This document shows positions 11,155-22,509 of a stretch of 64,000 bases of DNA, piece after piece. Each line of letters begins with the position of its first letter. Position 1 is the stretch's first letter. A program made the position numbers and the translations under genes. The DNA is from Sabellastarte sp. h YS-2021 (taxonomy: Eukaryota; Annelida; Polychaeta; Sabellida; Sabellidae). The DNA is taken from contig OZ024935.1 in NCBI GenBank assembly GCA_964017235.1, positions 93,495,207 to 93,559,206 on the forward strand, in the 5' to 3' direction. The notes under the pieces are model-generated. The model did no database searches, was not told the DNA's origin, and was given only the letters and a program-made list of their open reading frames with translations.

Positions 11155-12519
11155 TGGCAATATACAATAAATATAAGAGCAAATTTTTGAAATGACTAAA
11201 TATTTTAAACTTCATTTGGACAGAGAAAAGTTGACTCCCAAAATTTCCTCACCAAAATATAGTAATATCTATGTTATTTGTTTCACGTTTTCAGAATGGA
11301 ATTTATTTTCTTGCAACATTCAAACACGCCTATAATTAAAAACCTGGAACACACAGCTCTCAAAAGCTATTTCTGTACTATTTATTTATTATAACAAGTC
11401 CAAAAGAACTTATCTCAAAAATGTTAAAAACACAAAGTCATGAACAAAAGTACAAGACCTAGAGACAAGCACTTTTATGTGGAACTTAAGCATATATCGT
11501 CTAATGTACTCACCCATTTATGGGTTTGATGGTTTGAATATAAATATGCTCTTTTAACTGAATATCTGAGTATGTGCGTAAAAAAGGTTAGGGAATTTGC
11601 AAATCTTTTTACGAATGTATATTTCATTATCTCTAGACCGTGGCAATATACAATAAATATAAGAGTAAATTTTTGAAATGACTAAATATTTTAAACTTCA
11701 TTTGGACAGAGGAAAGTTGACTCCCAAAATTTCCTCACTAAAATATAGTAATATCTATGTTATTTGTTTCACGTTTTCAGAATGGAATTTATTTTCTTAC
11801 AACATTCAAACACGCCTATAATTAAAAACCTGGAACACACAGCTCTCGAAAGCTATTTCTGTACTATTTATTTATTATAACAAGTTCAGAAGAACTTATC
11901 TCAAAAATGTCAAAAACACAAAGTCATGTACAAAAGTACAAGACCTAGAGACAAGCACTTTTATGTGGAACTTAAGCATATATTGCCTAATGTACTCACC
12001 CATTTATGGGTTTGATGGTTTGAATATAAATATGCTCTTTTAACTGAATATCTCAGTATGTGCGTAAAAAAGGTTAGGGAATTTGCAAATCTTTTTACGA
12101 ATGTATATTTCATTATCTCTAGACCGTGGCAATGTACAATAAATATGAGTAAATTTTTGAAATGACTAAATATTTTGAACTTCATTTGGACAGAGGAAAG
12201 TTGACTCCCAAAATTTGCTCACTAAAATATAGTAATATCTATGTTATTTGTTTCACATTTTCAGAATGGAATTTATTTCCTTGCAACATTCAAACACGCC
12301 TATAATTAAAAACCCTGGAACACACAGCTCTCGAAAGCTATTTCTGTACTATTTATTTATTATAACAAGCTCCAAAGAACTTATCTTAAAAATGTTAAAA
12401 CACAAAGTCATGTACAAAACTACAAGACCCAAAGACATACCAAAACTGCAGAGAAGGTACTTTATATCATCTACTGTTCTCACCCATTTATGGGTTTAAT
12501 GTTTTGAATATGAATACAG

Positions 12520-12740
12520 GGGTCACAGTGGCAGACTGGTAACCTCTGAGATCGGAGTTCAATTCTCTGCCCTGCCTCAATTGGGAAAGCTGGTAGCTGC
12601 TTATCATTAGTCAGCAGTTTACAGTACAGAACCTTGACCAACTGTATATACTGGTTTCCTCTGCCCTTCCAACTACCCGTCATGATATGACCTGTACATT
12701 GTTGAAAGCGACATAAAGTCCCAAATAAATAAATAAAATA
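12520..12740 (+). mobile_element. tRNA-headed SINE (family 2), uninterrupted copy
   Basis: It runs from GGTCACAGTGGCAGACTGG to AAATAAATAAATAAAATA and is flanked by AATATGAATACAG at 12507-12519 and 12741-12753. It is the intact counterpart of the split SINE at 5413-9915, and ACTGTATATACTGG at about 12647-12660 is the empty site. Confidence 0.85.
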
Positions 12741-13316
12741 AATATGAATACAGCTCTTTTAACTGCGTACCTGATTATGTGTGTAAAAAGTTGAGGGAAT
12801 TGGCAAATCCTTTTATGTATGTGTAGTTTATGATGTTTTGTCTTAGGACAAATGCAATAAATGAAATCGCAATGATAGAAATGATTAAATATTGTGAGTT
12901 TCAGCTGGACAGAAGAAAATTGACTCCCAAAGACTCACTTAACTGAAATATATTATTATTTATGCTATTACTTTAATATTTTCAGAATGGATTTCGTTCT
13001 CTTGAACTCTGGAGAAGCATTAATGACTAACCAACTTAGTGAACATGATTTACACTTATTAATATACCTTGACATAACAAGCTCCGAAAAAGTTGTCTGG
13101 AAAATGTTAAAACACAAAGTCATGTACTAAACTACAAGACCTAGAGACAAAGACACTTTAGAGAAGGCAATTATATATCATCTTTTGATCTCACCCATTT
13201 ATGGGTTTGATGTTTTGAATATAAATATGTTCTTTTAACTGAATATCTGAGTATGTGCGTAAAAAAGGTTAGGGAATTTGCAAATCTTTTTATGAATGTA
13301 TATTTCATTATCTCTA

Positions 13317-13535
13317 ATTTGATTTATTTGTTGTTTTATGTCGCGTTCAAAAGCCAGGGTCATATTGCGACGGGTAGTTTACGGGTGGAGGAAACCAGTG
13401 CATACTGCACTGTAAACCACCGGGCATCGGCAAGTAACTACCAACTTTCCAACATGAAGCTCCCGGCCCAAGATTCGAACCGGCGGCCACAGAGGTTGGA
13501 GGCAAGAACTCTAACCACTACACCACCGAGCCCCC
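13317..13535 (-). mobile_element. tRNA-headed SINE (family 1), paralogous copy
   Basis: Near-identical to 10491-10709, with the same 14-bp flanks TTTCATTATCTCTA at 13303-13316 and 13536-13549. The B box GGTTCGAATC on the minus strand is intact. Confidence 0.85.
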
Positions 13536-15959
13536 TTTCATTATCTCTAGACCGTGGCAATATACAATAAATATAAGAGCAAATTTTTGAAATGACTAAA
13601 TATTTTAAACTTCATTTGGACAGAGAAAAGTTGACTCCCAAAATTTGCTCACTAAAATATAGTAATATCTATGTTATTTGTTTCACGTTTTCAGAATGGA
13701 ATTTATTTTCTTGCAACATTCAAACACGCCTGTAATTAAAAACCTGGAACACACAGCTCTCAAAAGCTATTTCTGTACTATTTATTTATTATAACAAGTT
13801 CAAAAGAACTTATCTCAAAAATGTTAAAAACACAAAGTCATGTACAAAAGTACAAGACCTAGAGACAAGCACTTTTATGTGGAACTTAAGCATATATCGT
13901 CTAATGTACTCACCCATTTATGGGTTTGATGGTTTGAATATAAATATGCTCTTTTAACTGAATATCTCAGTATGTGCGTGAAAAAGGTTAGGGAATTTGC
14001 AAATCTTTTTACGAATGTATATTTCATTATCTCTAGACCGTGGCAATATACAATAAATATAAGAGTAAATTTTTGAAATGACTAAATATTTTAAACTTCA
14101 TTTGGACAGAGGAAAGTTGACTCCCAAAATTTCCTCACTAAAATATGGTAATATCTATGTTATTTGTTTCACGTTTTCAGAATGGAATTTATTTTCTTGC
14201 AACATTCAAACACGCCTATAATTAAAAACCTGGAACACACAGCTCTCGAAAGCTATTTCTGTACTATTTATTTATTATAACAAGTTCAGAAGAACTTATC
14301 TCAAAAATGTCAAAAACACAAAGTCATGTACAAAAGTACAAGACCTAGAGACAAGCACTTTTATGTGGAACTTAAGCATATATTGCCTAATGTACTCACC
14401 CATTTATGGGTTTGATGGTTTGAATATAAATATGCTCTTTTAACTGAATATCTCAGTATGTGCGTAAAAAAGGTTAGGGAATTTGCAAATCTTTTTACGA
14501 ATGTATATTTCATTATCTCTAGACCGTGGCAATGTACAATAAATATGAGTAAATTTTTGAAATGACTAAATATTTTGAACTTCATTTGGACAGAGGAAAG
14601 TTGACTCTCAAAATTTGCTCACTAAAATATAGTAATATCTATGTTATTTGTTTCACGTTTTCAGAATGGAATTTATTTTCTTGCAACATTCAAACACGCC
14701 TATAATTAAAAACCTGGAACACACAGCTCTCGAAAGCTATTTCTGTACTATTTATTTATTATAACAAGTTCAGAAGAACTTATCTCAAAAATGTCAAAAA
14801 CACAAAGTCATGTACAAAAGTACAAGACCTAGAGACAAGCACTTTTATGTGGAACTTAAGCATATATTGCCTAATGTACTCACCCATTTATGGGTTTGAT
14901 GGTTTGAATATAAATATGCTCTTTTAACTGAATATCTGAGTATGTGCGTAAAAAAGGTTACGGAATTTGCAAATATTTTTACGAATGTATATTTCATTAT
15001 CTCTAGACCGTGGCAATATACAATAAATATAAGAGTAAATTTTTGAAATGACTAAATATTTTAAACTTCATTTGGACAGAGGAAAGTTGACTCCCAAAAT
15101 TTCCTCACTAAAATATGGTAATATCTATGTTATTTGTTTCATGTTTTCAGAATGGAATTTATTTTCTTGCAACATTCAAACACGCCTATAATTAAAAACC
15201 TGGAACACACAGCTCTCAAAAGCTATTTCTGTACTATTTATTTATTATAACAAGTTCAGAAGAACTTATCTCAAAAATGTCAAAAACACAAAGTCATGTA
15301 CAAAAGTACAAGACCTAGAGACAAGCACTTTTATGTGGAACTTAAGCATATATTGCCTAATGTACTCACCCATTTATGGGTTTGATGGTTTGAATATAAA
15401 TATGCTCTTTTAACTGAATATCTCAGTATGTGCGTAAAAAAGGTTAGGGAATTTGCAAATCTTTTTACGAATGTATATTTCATGATCTCTAGACCGTGGC
15501 AATGTACAATAAATATGAGTAAATTTTTGAAATGACTAAATATTTTAAACTTCATTTGGACAGAGGAAAGTTGACTCCCAAAATTTGCTCACTAAAATAT
15601 AGTAATATCTATGTTATTTGTTTCACGTTTTCAGAATGGAATTTATTTCCTTGCAACATTCAAACACGCCTATGTTTAAAAACCCTGGAACACACAGCTC
15701 TCGAAAGCTATTTCTGTACTATTTATTTATTATAACAAGTTCAGAAGAACTTATCTCAAAAATGTCAAAAACACAAAGTCATGTACAAAAGTACAAGACC
15801 TAGAGACAACCACTTTCATGTGGAACTTAAGCATATATCGTCTATTGTACTCACCCATTTATGGGTTTGATGGTTTGAATATTAACACAGCTCTTTTGAC
15901 GGAATATTTGATTATATGCGTAAAAAGGTGTGGGAATGTAAGGGCGGTCAGGTCGAAAT

Positions 15960-16600
15960 TCTGTGTCATGTGACCATTATGATTTATCTAGAGTCTCAAA
16001 AGATTGATCTAATGGCGAATCCTTTTATGTATGTGTATTTTACCATCTGTGGACATATGCAATAAATAAAAGAGTAAATGACTGAAATGATTAAATATGG
16101 ATTAAATATGCACCAGCTGGTCAGAAGAGTAGGTATCGTCGCCTTATGTAACCTCAACGCATATATACAACTTCAAGGTAGTACGCATGTACAAATTTTA
16201 ATTTTAATAATTGCACATTTTCATCATATCTGACGAGTTTCCAAAGAAAACCTTTAAATATGCAGTCTAAACAGGTATGTACTATACATTTTATAGCTAA
16301 GGTGTTTAATGATTTGTTACCTCAGGCTATATTATAAAACTTTCTTAAATTAACCAAGCACAGACATTTTGCTCCTGTTGAAATATCCTAAAAACCAGTA
16401 CTGGGTGCAAAAAGGCTACCCTCACCCTCAGACACAAACTAAGTGATGATCAAATGTTTTTAAGCATATGATTGATTTGAAAATCGTTGATTTGGCATGA
16501 TATATGTAAGTGCAACTATGTTTAGATAAAATAATGGTATAGTTGTGAACATTTAATATGCAAATTTTTATAACCAAAAGTATGAAATGTTTCTTTAATG
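15960..16600. other. stretch without a recognisable gene
   Basis: This follows the last unit of the 485-bp array. No open frame with a recognisable domain and no clear repeat ends were seen. Confidence 0.4.
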
Positions 16601-16611
16601 TCTTTATTTAG

Positions 16612-16795
16612 ATTAAGCTCTACAAGGTTCAAACAGGTTATAGAAACGATACCAAAGATAATTTGGAAGTAGCAATTTTACTTATAGAAAAGGGAATTTC
16701 AGTTTGCAAAGCATCAGAATTGATAGGTGTTCCTCAGACTATACCATCAATGTTAGTAAAGACTGTATTTTCACTGGGGTTCCAACAGAATTTAC
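16612..16795 (+). pseudogene. possible Pipsqueak-type helix-turn-helix exon remnant
   Basis: After a TTTATTTAG acceptor-like sequence, an open frame reads about 60 residues. It contains a segment ending in EKGISVCKASELIGVPQTIP, which resembles the Psq/CENP-B-like DNA-binding helix-turn-helix found in pogo-type transposases and in host regulators. The usual basic residues around the turn are only partly present. The frame then runs into a MITE at 16802. No upstream or downstream exon was found. It may be a transposase relic. The call rests on motif resemblance only. Confidence 0.35.
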
Positions 16796-16801
16796 TCTTG
16801 A

Positions 16802-16975
16802 GCAGGGCCCGTACTCGCTAAACCTCCTTTATTTTTAAGGTCCCTTTATCAAAGGAAGGTGAAAAATCTCCTTTGGTAAGGTGACCTTTAAAATGCTATT
16901 CACTAAACTTCCTTTATGGCTTCCTTACCAAAGAGACCTTAAATAAAGGATCCTTTATTAAAGGAGTGCATTCAG
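16802..16975. mobile_element. fold-back MITE with CTTTATCAAAGGAAGG-type arms
   Basis: The boxes CTAAACCTCCTTTAT, CCTTTATCAAAGGAAGGT, CCTTTGGTAAGGTGACCTTT, CTTCCTTACCAAAGAGACCTT and GGATCCTTTATTAAAGGAG are mutually inverted. They would fold into a long imperfect hairpin. Non-coding. Exact ends are uncertain. Confidence 0.6.
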
Positions 16976-17171
16976 TCATCTGATTGGTTAAAAACGTTTG
17001 TTCATAAAGGCTGCTTTATCTTTTCCTAATTTTTGTATTTTCTTCTTTCCATGTTTATTACTAGTATAAGATCAAATAATTAATAGTTTTAGCAAATTAT
17101 ATGGCTTTACCAGTATTCAGGCTGAAGTATATTTTACTGCCATTAACTCAGTAGGACATTTTATTTTATAT

Positions 17172-17380
17172 TGTGTCCAAGAGCCAGGGACATATTACGA
17201 CGGGTAGTTTATGGGTGGAGGAACCAGTGCATACTAGTTGGTCAAGATTTCGCAGTGTGATCCACTGGGAATGGCCAAGTAACTACCGACTTTCCAGCAT
17301 GAAGTCCCCCGCCCAAGATTCGAACAGGCGACCTCAGAGGTTGAAGGTAAGCACTCTAACCGCTACACCACCGAGCCCCC
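17172..17380 (-). mobile_element. tRNA-headed SINE (family 1), diverged copy
   Basis: On the minus strand it begins GGGGGCTCGGTGGTGTAGCG and keeps a recognisable though altered B box, then AGTCGGTAGTTACTTGGCC and the ACGTAATATGTCCC-type 3' region. The tail is short and a flanking duplication was not identified. Confidence 0.75.
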
Positions 17381-17389
17381 TGGCTCGGT

Positions 17390-18180
17390 ATCGAGAGCAT
17401 TTTACTGAAATACTGTGATGAAATTTAACAACCACATATTCACCTGTCAACACATATGATGAAAGGAAGAGTTAAAATATTAAAAATATACCCAAATTCA
17501 GAAGAAATTATAGGATTTTATCCCCGATTTTCATGCTTTTGCAGACTTTATACTGTACTAGTGATTATACTGAGAAGAATTGGCATGTTTTGGTTATGTC
17601 ACTTTGTAGCCTCAGTCTCGCATGTCAGCACATAAAATGGAAGCAAAAAGGTAAAATATTAGAAATAAACCAAAAAATCTGAAATAAAATATGCACACAT
17701 TTATCTCGTATTTTTCTCATTTGAGGACTTTTGTTGTGATGTCATTAACAGGAAATGTCAATGAATGGTTGGGTGTACTAAACCACGGAGTCCAGGAATG
17801 GTTATGGTTATACATTACACATTCTTTATATTCAACCATCCCTAATTAAAGTCAAAAAGAGTGTGAGATCAAATGGTGGAGTGTAAGATCCTAACTTTGA
17901 CCGCATGTATGAAAACTGAGTACGATCTGTAGACTGTCAGTTTTATACCTACAAAATTGGCTGATCATGTGTGAACTGTTGTGTAATGTCTGTGATCCAT
18001 CTATTTGTATTAATATCAGATTAATGTTGTATAGTATGCGTTAAAAAGTACTGGGAACTTCAAATAAGGTCAGGGATGGTCAGGATTAGGTTCCCAGGAC
18101 AATGGAGACAGTTCCCAAAATGACCCCAGGGGTTGTGACGAGTTTGAATATTCTTGCCTTCCTACCTTTTTAAGCGCAAG
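17390..18180. other. stretch without a recognisable gene
   Basis: No recognisable coding or repeat structure was seen between the SINE and the 5S-derived repeat. Confidence 0.35.
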
Positions 18181-18460
18181 CCTCAATAGAGCTCACGCTT
18201 CTAGGAATCACTTGTTTTGGGTGTCTGGACTTTCATGAATTGTGGCACAGCGTGATGAGTATTTGTCTGCTCATTGAAGTTAAGTGGCAATGGGCTACGT
18301 TAGTACTTGGATGGGTGACCGTCTGAGTTCTATACCAGCTGCTGGATGTGTCTCTGTTGGAATTTTCTTTGTGTCACCAGACTTTCGTAAATTCTAGTGC
18401 ACTACTCGTACCGCTGATGGCTTTGAGCTCACACTAAGGGACCGAAACACCTTTCAGCCT
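18181..18460 (+). repeat. 5S rRNA-derived repeat (SINE3-like)
   Basis: Positions 18270-18347 match the 3' two thirds of 5S rRNA: GAAGTTAAG (box A), TGGGCTACGTTAGTAC (intermediate element) and CTTGGATGGGTGACC (box C), followed by a diverged 3' strand. It is preceded by TCATGAATTGTGGCACAGCG and followed by unrelated sequence. The same arrangement recurs in inverse orientation at 41.3-42.3 kb. It lacks the 5' third of 5S, so it is a derived repeat rather than a functional 5S gene. Confidence 0.75.
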
Positions 18461-18540
18461 TGTTTCAGCTATTTATTTGCCACTATTCTAACCTAACTCT
18501 AGCCGATTTTAAAGTTGGAACCTCTGTCTCTTCATTTTTC

Positions 18541-18554
18541 TTGTGTGTGTGTGT

Positions 18555-18601
<47 letters not shown>

Positions 18602-18606
18602 GGGGG
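18541..18606. repeat. (TG)n followed by a 32-nt G run
   Basis: TG dinucleotides run from about 18543, then G from 18569 to 18600, then AGGGGG. It could form a G-quadruplex on the plus strand and is hard to sequence accurately. Confidence 0.9.
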
Positions 18607-19261
18607 TGTGAGAGTGTACACAGACAAATCTGGGTAACACTCGTAAAAAGAGTAACCTTTGTCTTATATTGAGGGTTCACCATTTTGAGATTTCAATACA
18701 TACACAACACAAAAATGTACAAATAAAATCATGTGATCACTCTTTCTGTATTCCTTTAACTTCATATTATATACCATTTTACGTGTCTTTTCAATTACAT
18801 TTGCATGGTTCTAGGTTTACATTATTTTGATGTATCACTATACATTTTCTTAGATTTACTTTATATACATCTCATGTGGGTAAATGAATCATTTTACACT
18901 TGTCCCGCATGCCCCCATAATATGGAACCAAGTCTTCAGCAGGAGTCATATTTGTTACATTACAATCTTTTAACGACTGACTGTACAGAAAAAAAGATAT
19001 GGACACCTTAGCTTTTGTAATTCTAATTGAACTTTTATCACTTAGAGATATTGTACAGTTACACATGTATTAATAGTTGTGTCCAACAAAGAATTAAGGA
19101 AATGTTATGATTTGTACAGTAAATCCCCATGAAGACCCCTTGTGCATTCAAAATAAACACAATTACCCGAGGAGTACTAGACCAGAAAGGAAGTTGAGTC
19201 TATTAAGCAGAATACATAAGCTCTACTGTGACTCACGCGAAGTAAGCTGCAACATTTAATT

Positions 19262-19415
19262 CTATGAAACAAGTTCAAAGAACTTGCCGCCCACAAATAA
19301 ACAGCTAAGGTCATATCGGGACAAGGCCCATTAATGCTAAATGCAAGACAAAGCTTATTATCCCCACATACTGGCAGCAGATTATGGGCACAATGCTTTG
19401 AATATTAACTAGGCT
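19262..19415 (+). repeat. dispersed core element, subfamily with AATAAACAG
   Basis: ACAAGTTCAAAGAACTTG forms the hairpin, then AATAAACAGCTAAGGTCATA, GGGACAAGGCCC and the 3' box TTATGGGCACAATGCTTTG with AATATTAAC. It shares its middle with the copies at 22.08 and 37.06 kb and its ends with the arrays. Confidence 0.7.
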
Positions 19416-19922
19416 CTACTTTTGAATCTATGTTTGTGTCTTAAGTTTTATTTCATTTCAATATTCTTGAAATTCGTACCTTGCAATATTTGTTTATTTA
19501 CCTATTTATTTTTAGCTATTTATTGACCTATGAATTTATTTTTTTCTTGTTTATTTATTTCTTCATTTTTTTATGGGGGTGGGGGCGCAATGTTTACAAC
19601 ATGGCTAAAACTATATATATAAAATTCATATTTATGCTTGTGCAAATAAATTAGAATGTAACAAAGTATATAAATAATGTAAATAACAAAACGGAAATTG
19701 AGAAAAAATCTTATTGTTTGTTTTATGGGTCAATTCTAACATTATTTACTATCTTCACTCTGAAGTTACTAATATTACTAAATGCCAAAAGCTGTCAAAC
19801 TTGTGAACATAAGAGGGCTGTTGCTTTATTGTGATTGAGACAACGGAAAACCTCAATAATACATGGGTGTAGTTTAAGATCGAATTAAAATGAGGATCTA
19901 ATATGGATTCACTAGCAAATCA

Positions 19923-20180
19923 AGGGGGGGGGGGGGGGGGGGTTCAGGGGTTCGAACCCCCACCCTTGAAAAATAATGTAAAGGGGATCAACCCAAAGTA
20001 AAAAAAAAATATTTCTTGAGGGTGGTGTTAAATTTACAGGAAATGCACTATATTTTTACCAAAAAAATATTTTTTCCCTGGGGCTATGTCCCCGACACCC
20101 CCCCCCCCCCCCATCAGTTGTGGTATGTCTAATGTGACACCCCCCCCACCCCACTTACTTATAAGCTGGATCCACCCCTG
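19923..20180. mobile_element. hAT-like non-autonomous fragment with G/C runs
   Basis: The right end, read in reverse, is CCAGGGGTGGATCCAGC, resembling hAT-type termini. The left side has a G run and a short inverted stretch GGGGTTCGAACCCC. Homopolymer runs of G (19925-19942) and C (20098-20112) flank the middle. No coding capacity. Confidence 0.4.
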
Positions 20181-20400
20181 GGATTGGGAGCACTTTGTGA
20201 AAAATTTTAAAAGTATGATATTGTCATAAATTGTTCCCGGTAAATTCCCGATAGCACCAGGTTGGGAACCCATCAGGAAGTTCCAGAACTTCTGTACACA
20301 ATGGATGTAATTGTTGTTTGCAGTGAGTACAAGATTGTTCCAATAGAAAACATCAACCTCCCGAAATGGCAAAACTAAGGGATTGTATTCCAATCAGTGA

Positions 20401-20635
20401 AGTGGGCTCGGTGGTGTAGTGGTTAGAGTGCTCGCCTCCAACCTCTGAGGCCGCCGGTTCGAATCTCGGGCCGGGCGCTTCACGTTGGAAAGTTGGTAGT
20501 TACCTGCCAATGCCTGGTGGTTTACAGTGCAGAATCTCGACAACTAATATGGACTGGTTCCTCCACCCGTAAACTACCCATCTCAATATGACCCTAGCTG
20601 TTGAACGTGACGTAAAACAACAAATAAATCCAAAT
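20401..20635 (+). mobile_element. tRNA-headed SINE (family 1), full length reference copy
   Basis: The head carries GGTGTAGTGGTTAGAGTG (A box) and GGTTCGAATCTC (B box). The body has CACGTTGGAAAGTTGGTAG and TGACGTAAAACAACAAATAA. An 11-bp duplication CCAATCAGTGA flanks it (20390-20400 and 20636-20646). This is the best-preserved copy and defines the family used in other entries. Confidence 0.9.
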
Positions 20636-20659
20636 CCAATCAGTGAAACAATAGTAATA

Positions 20660-22070
20660 ATGGAACAGCTCACTAAATAACTAAACAAGTCTTTACACCT
20701 TGGTCAAATTTTCCATCAACAGATATAGACGTATTTCAGTAGGACACATTTAGTGCAAGTCAGTGGAATTAGCATTTTGATAAGGTGGTGTTCGTCACAA
20801 TTTGATACAGCTCAGAAAGTAATTTGCATAGGGACATTTTTTTTTAAACGTTTGAAAAATCTGACATGACCTTTCAAAAGCTGTATTTAATCCAAAAGTC
20901 ATAGAGTACATATATATCACACAAGAGGCAAAATATCTTGATGAAAGTCTAACACACAAGATCTCTGTTAAGATCAGTAAGGGTAGGGTCATCTAGAGGA
21001 AATCAAATATGGTGACCCATGGGGTTTTCATGCCATTAGAAATGTCTGATTTCTATTAGAGCTGTTACAAATTAATTTCAAATATATAACATGCTTAATG
21101 AATAGGAATTTATATATACTTTGAAGCTACAGAACAGAAATAAATATTTTAAGTTTTATAACATATTTACTGTGGAGTTTTCGTGTTACATGATAATTAG
21201 TCAATTTGCAGGTTTTCTGGATTGTACCTTTGAAAAATATTGCTCATAAAAATGTAATTTATATAGATTAATATACTATTCAAATGGCATGGAGTCATGT
21301 GACAACAGAAAAAAAATACAATTTTCTTATTTAAGTTAAATCATCCATTAATCTCACGAAATTCAATGTGTAGAGCAACACTTCTCTGTAAAATCATTTT
21401 TCCGTGTTATTTTTAGTGAAATACCTATATTTCCAATAATAAAAATAGTAATTCAAGACGAATTTACCCCGCTGGGGTGGGGGGCGCGTAAAAAAATAGA
21501 ATTTTAGCTAGGCTTGTAAAAAAAAATGTTAGCACAAGTACCCATGATAGGAATGCCACATGAGCTCAAAAACCTACAGACTCAAACTATACTTTTGCAC
21601 TGGGGACCAACACAAGGATCATTGTCTTGTTTCTCAGAGAGTTTACATGAATATCTAAAAAAAACTATACATGTATGTCCTGAAATTCCGAAGATTTCTA
21701 GTTCAGATATAAAATGAAAGTTATTTATAATGTCATTATTAATACTTATCAATTAAATGTTTGTAGAAACATATATGTTCTGTAATTTTGTGTGTGTTAC
21801 AAAATTAGAGTCTATATTCTAAATATAGGACATTTCCTTGTATAATTAACATGTATATGCAGACTGTAACAGAAGGGTTTGCGCATACGTGTGTAGATAC
21901 ATATTATTGTACAATTCACTTTCATACTGCTTCTAAGGTATTTTTCAGTACCTTCAAGAAGTATAAAAACCAGACACATGTGAAAATTCTTGAAACGTTA
22001 CAAAGATCAAGCTTTATTTGAAACACTCAACGATTTTAAACAAAAAAAAAACTTATTTACAGAATACAAA
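20660..22070. other. stretch without a recognisable gene
   Basis: AT-rich sequence. Short open frames at 20795-20992 (minus) and 21526-21717 (plus) have no recognisable domain and no splice context I could support. Confidence 0.4.
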
Positions 22071-22079
22071 AGTCTTTAT

Positions 22080-22232
22080 CATTCAAGTTCCGAAGAACTT
22101 GACTTCAGAAATAAACAGCTAAGGTCATATTGGGACAAGGCCCTTAATCACACGATCCTAGCCGTAGGTTATTATCCTCAAGTAACCAATACTAAATATG
22201 GGTTCAATGGTTTGAATATTATCAAGGCCTTG
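22080..22232 (+). repeat. dispersed core element, best-preserved AATAAACAG subfamily copy
   Basis: It has a perfect 7-bp stem CAAGTTC/GAACTTG with loop CGAA, AAATAAACAGCTAAGGTC, GGGACAAGGCCC, and the 3' box TATGGGTTCAATGGTTTG plus AATATT. An 87-codon open frame (21990-22253) crosses the whole copy. The equivalent frame is interrupted in the other copies, so coding is not supported. Confidence 0.7.
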
Positions 22233-22451
22233 TATGAAGTTGGTGTGTTATAACAATCGTTTGCCACTTTCTACATATCAGCATTTTTTATTTGTATCAA
22301 CAGGGGTTATTTAAAGTGTATACTTTTATCAACCTAATGGATTATTAAGATAGTTAAGGGTTTATTTCTTTATAGCAGTGACGTATGTGTTGTACATAAT
22401 TATATAAACGTTGTATACAGCAAAAAAATAATTCCCAGTCCGTCGAGGCTT

Positions 22452-22508
22452 GTAAATTTTTTTTTTTATTTTTTTTTTTTTTTTGGGGGGGTGGGGGGGG
22501 GGGGGGGT
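22452..22508. repeat. T-rich then G-rich homopolymer tract
   Basis: Long T runs followed by runs of G with one T interruption. A low-complexity tract. Confidence 0.9.
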
Positions 22509-22509
22509 C

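Larger units (their letters stand above)
12360..13560 (+). repeat. duplicated block B (paralogue of 5250-10725)
   Basis: This block repeats, in order, core element, family-2 SINE, spacer, core element and family-1 SINE. The same order and the same insertion sites are found at 5250-10725 once the 4.28-kb insertion is removed. Both SINEs therefore predate the duplication and the 4.28-kb element postdates it. Confidence 0.8.
11200..15900 (+). repeat. young tandem array of ~485-bp units built on the core element
   Basis: The 3' box TTATGGGTTTGATGGTTTGAATAT recurs at about 11517, 12002, 12486, 13198, 13917, 14402, 14886, 15372 and 15858. Steps are 484-486 bp, except two steps of 712 and 719 bp that each contain one SINE. 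Within a unit the order is: a TTCATTTGGACAG box, a TTTTCAGAATGGAATTTATT box, the hairpin ACAAGTTCAGAAGAACTT, AAAACACAAAGTCATGTAC, AAGTACAAGACCTAGAGAC, the 3' box and GGTTAGGGAATTTGCAAAT. Units are nearly identical, so the array is recent or homogenised. No shared open frame crosses the unit. Confidence 0.85.

Noticed and set aside
18270-18347. Functional 5S rRNA gene
   Set aside because: The 5' third is missing and the 3' strand is diverged, so it cannot fold as 5S rRNA.
19262-19415. Hammerhead ribozyme in the core element
   Set aside because: The conserved CTGATGA and GAAA boxes in the right arrangement are absent.
20405-20480. Functional tRNA gene
   Set aside because: A and B boxes are present, but the head is followed directly by a SINE body and the acceptor stem does not close.
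21990-22253. Protein-coding gene across the core element at 22.1 kb
   Set aside because: The equivalent frame is interrupted in other copies, and no start, splice or domain evidence supports it.
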